Source: DATDPY01 sp964395765 (GTDB taxonomy: Bacteria > Bacteroidota > Bacteroidia > Cytophagales > Cyclobacteriaceae). From it: 26,861 nucleotides of DNA. Every line of letters begins with the position of its first letter. Positions within the stretch are counted from its first letter, which is position 1. The translations under genes were made by a program, and so were the position numbers. The DNA is taken from NCBI GenBank assembly GCA_964395765.1, contig CAYNCU010000023.1, positions 1 through 26,861 on the forward strand, written 5' to 3'. Below the pieces are notes generated by a model. That model worked only from the letters and a program-made list of their open reading frames with translations. It made no database searches and was not told the origin of the DNA. This document shows, piece after piece, positions 25,157 through 26,861 of this stretch.

Positions 25157-25235
25157 AAATCACCTTCGCCTTTTCACCCCTGTGCAAGTCTTTGCGATAG
25201 CCTTTAGCGCAGCAGGACTTGTACCAGATCCTTCA
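25157..25235 (-). pseudogene. Possible decayed copy of the glycosyltransferase 3' end
   Basis: The 20 bases at 25157-25176 match 25238-25257 at 18 positions; the offset is 81 bases. In minus sense the copy reads EKAKVI-stop, against EKAKLI-stop at the true end of the glycosyltransferase gene. The intervening bases have only weak similarity to the gene. This may be a remnant of a tandem copy or of a displaced gene end. Confidence 0.3.
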
Positions 25236-26270
25236 TCAAATCAACTTCGCCTTCTCAATTTCCTGCAACACTTTTTCCGGCGTTTGCCACTTCATACAGG
25301 CAAAGTCGCCACGCCGGCAGGTGCCTTTCCCGAAGACCGTGCAGGGTCGGCAATCCAATTCCTCTTTGGATATCTGGATGTTCAGGGCATTTTGAATATG
25401 GTAAGCCCCGAAACCCGCATAGGGATGGGTGGCGCCCCAGATGGTGACCGTTTTAACTCCCGCCAGCGAGGCCAGGTGCATATTCGCCGAATCCATGCTG
25501 ATCATGACATCCAGGTTTTTCATCAGGTCCAGCTCCCCGTTAAAATCCAGCTCCTTCACGGCATTCACGGACCCCGGAAATTCTTCGATCATCCGGTCAA
25601 TGGCCTTCAGTTCCTTATCCCCTCCGCCGAAAATAAAATACCTGGTATCGGTTTTTTCTATGATCATTTTCATCAATGCCTTCATGTTTTCCAGGGGCCA
25701 TACTTTCAGCGCATGTTTCGCAAAAGGCGCTATCCCGATCCATTTTTCTCCCGGCTGCCGGTTGTATTTCACGGCAATTCCTTTCACGAAGCTCTGATCG
25801 TACTGAAAATAAGCATCGGTCGGGATCCAGGTTTTAATCGGAAGGTCGTGAAAAACGGACAGGTATCTTTCGGTCGTGTGTTTAAGAGGGTGAAAGATCT
25901 GCCCCGAGATCAGGTCTTTTTTCTCGCTCCTGCCCTTATCGAAGCGAAGAACACTTTTACCATTGATCCTGAATAACATACTGATAACATAGCTGCGGAT
26001 TACACCATGCAGGTCAATCACATAATCGTAATCAGCCGAATGGGAGATCTCCCAGTAAAAACGGAGGAGTCCCCCAAACCCTTTATATTTATTCCTGAAA
26101 TCGGCCGGGAAAATTTTCAGCCGGTCGATATTCCTGAAAAAGGATTTGAACATCGGGTTGGTGGCCAGGGTGATCTTTAACTCGGGGTTGATGAGGAGCA
26201 GTCCCCGGATTACCGGAAGGGTAAGGGCTACATCTCCAATCGCAGAAAACCTGAGCACCAGGATGTGCAT
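25236..26270 (-). CDS. Glycosyltransferase family 9 (ADP-heptose/LPS heptosyltransferase-like)
   Basis: A 344-residue protein of family GT9, which transfers heptose or similar sugars to lipopolysaccharide core at the inner face of the inner membrane. The N-terminus is typical: MHILVLRFSAIGDVALTLPV (1-20). Other family motifs are DYDYVIDLHGVIRS, WIGIAPFAKHALKVWP, YFIFGGGDKE and VMISMDSANMHLASLAGVKTVTIWG, the last being the sugar-nucleotide site. The C-terminus has a cysteine cluster (CRPCTVFGKGTC and a further C after RRGDFA), as in many GT9 proteins. I chose the ATG at 26270, where family members begin; a TTG at 26300 would add ten residues. It follows the DUF6165-type gene on the same strand. 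Acceptor and sugar are not determined. Confidence 0.92.
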   Translation of the reverse strand: MHILVLRFSAIGDVALTLPVIRGLLLINPELKITLATNPMFKSFFRNIDRLKIFPADFRNKYKGFGGLLRFYWEISHSADYDYVIDLHGVIRSYVISMLFRINGKSVLRFDKGRSEKKDLISGQIFHPLKHTTERYLSVFHDLPIKTWIPTDAYFQYDQSFVKGIAVKYNRQPGEKWIGIAPFAKHALKVWPLENMKALMKMIIEKTDTRYFIFGGGDKELKAIDRMIEEFPGSVNAVKELDFNGELDLMKNLDVMISMDSANMHLASLAGVKTVTIWGATHPYAGFGAYHIQNALNIQISKEELDCRPCTVFGKGTCRRGDFACMKWQTPEKVLQEIEKAKLI

Positions 26271-26309
26271 CGGCCGGTCGGTATTGTTATCGGTCGCCAA
26301 AGTGGTTTG

Positions 26310-26681
26310 TCAGTAGTCTTCGTATGATTTCTCTTCGATAATATCAGAACCCGTTTTCAGGTTAATATCATGTTTGATCTTGGCCCGGAGATCGTTGGTG
26401 AAATAGACCATTCTCGCAGTTTCCACAAATGATTTTCCGTATTCCTGCTTTTTTTCATATTCCCGGATCCTTTCCTCAATTTCCCAGAGTTTCTGGTTCA
26501 CTTCTCTTAAACGTATATACAGCGGATCAGTTTTATCGATAATTTTTTTCACCGTTTGTTCCAGCAGGTCATATTCTTTCTGTACATTGACCAGCTTGCC
26601 GGCATCCGTGATCTTTTCAAGCTTGATCTCAAGGATCGTCAATTTATCTACGATCTCGCCATTGGAAACTTCTATTTTCAT
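26310..26681 (-). CDS. DUF6165-type small helical protein
   Basis: A 123-residue protein that I place in the DUF6165 family by its start, MKIEVSNGEIVDKLTILEIK. It is almost entirely helical and charged, with probable coiled coil over about 25-85, and has no signal peptide or membrane segment. The likely start is the ATG at 26681; a TTG at 26702 is seven codons upstream. It is 39 bp upstream of the GT9 gene, and family members I recall tend to lie near glycan or lipopolysaccharide genes, so an accessory role in that pathway is possible. No catalytic motif is visible. Confidence 0.75.
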   Translation of the reverse strand: MKIEVSNGEIVDKLTILEIKLEKITDAGKLVNVQKEYDLLEQTVKKIIDKTDPLYIRLREVNQKLWEIEERIREYEKKQEYGKSFVETARMVYFTNDLRAKIKHDINLKTGSDIIEEKSYEDY

Positions 26682-26793
26682 CGGGTAAGAATTGGTTTTC
26701 AAAAATACTTAATTTGGCTTTGATTTGAATTATCGGAATGTAAGTGGTTGATAATCAGAGAACTGTTTTATTGAACATAAGATTCAGGGGTAT

Positions 26794-26861
26794 GGCACAG
26801 AGGTACTCGGAGAAGGCACAGAGATTCGCAGAGGTTTGGTCTTTGGTTCTCTGTGCCTTCC
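26794..26861. repeat. Repeat-like inverted element at the window edge
   Basis: A perfect 12-bp inverted repeat, gaaggcacagag (26812-26823) and ctctgtgccttc (26849-26860), with a further ggcacagagg at 26794-26803. It resembles in theme the element at 25052-25148 and may extend beyond the window. No gene is visible from 26703 to the end. Confidence 0.55.

Noticed and set aside
25182..25976. 264-residue plus-strand open frame antisense to the glycosyltransferase
   Set aside because: The opposite strand encodes a complete GT9 protein with all family motifs; the plus-strand frame shows no domain and is a compositional shadow.

Overview
The window looks like the chromosome of an environmental Bacteroidota (Bacteroidetes). 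The evidence is a LytS/LytTR kinase-regulator pair with a PAS-rich cytosolic kinase, SiaB/SiaC homologues beside a TerB-ABCG fusion transporter, a TonB receptor, paired DUF4097 envelope proteins behind an ECF sigma/anti-sigma pair, AT-rich and largely Shine-Dalgarno-poor starts, and degenerate CTCTGCG/CTCTGTG inverted repeats between genes. No rRNA, tRNA, CRISPR array, insertion sequence or phage gene was seen.

Layout. (1) 202-7579, minus strand: a 2194-residue soluble histidine kinase with two GAF-like and about thirteen PAS domains, followed by its LytTR response regulator. (2) 7814-16660, minus strand, read from high to low coordinates: a membrane GAF protein, a SiaA-like PP2C phosphatase with GAF and PAS sensors, a SiaB-like kinase, a SiaC-like phosphoprotein, a TerB-ABCG transporter, a lipoprotein and a small secreted protein. 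These are tightly packed and end at a rho-independent terminator near 7690. (3) 17057-21837, minus strand: TonB-dependent receptor, YfiR-type periplasmic protein and methyl-accepting transducer, with a 12-bp hairpin after the receptor gene and a terminator near 16970. (4) 22107-25039, plus strand and divergent from (3): ECF sigma factor, zinc-finger anti-sigma factor with HEAT-like repeats, and two DUF4097 proteins. (5) 25236-26681, minus strand: a DUF6165-type protein and a family 9 glycosyltransferase, bracketed by repeat-like inverted repeats.

How the parts may work together. Units (2) and (3) carry pieces that in Pseudomonas control c-di-GMP (SiaA/B/C and YfiR), but no GGDEF or EAL protein is present. 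In this arrangement the phosphorylation-controlled SiaC most plausibly acts on the adjacent ABC transporter, and YfiR most plausibly signals to the methyl-accepting protein. The two units, with an outer-membrane receptor at one end and a transporter, lipoprotein and secreted protein at the other, are the best candidate here for an undescribed envelope-sensing and export system. That link is inference from gene order. The kinase/LytTR pair directly downstream could regulate it, but nothing in the sequence proves this.
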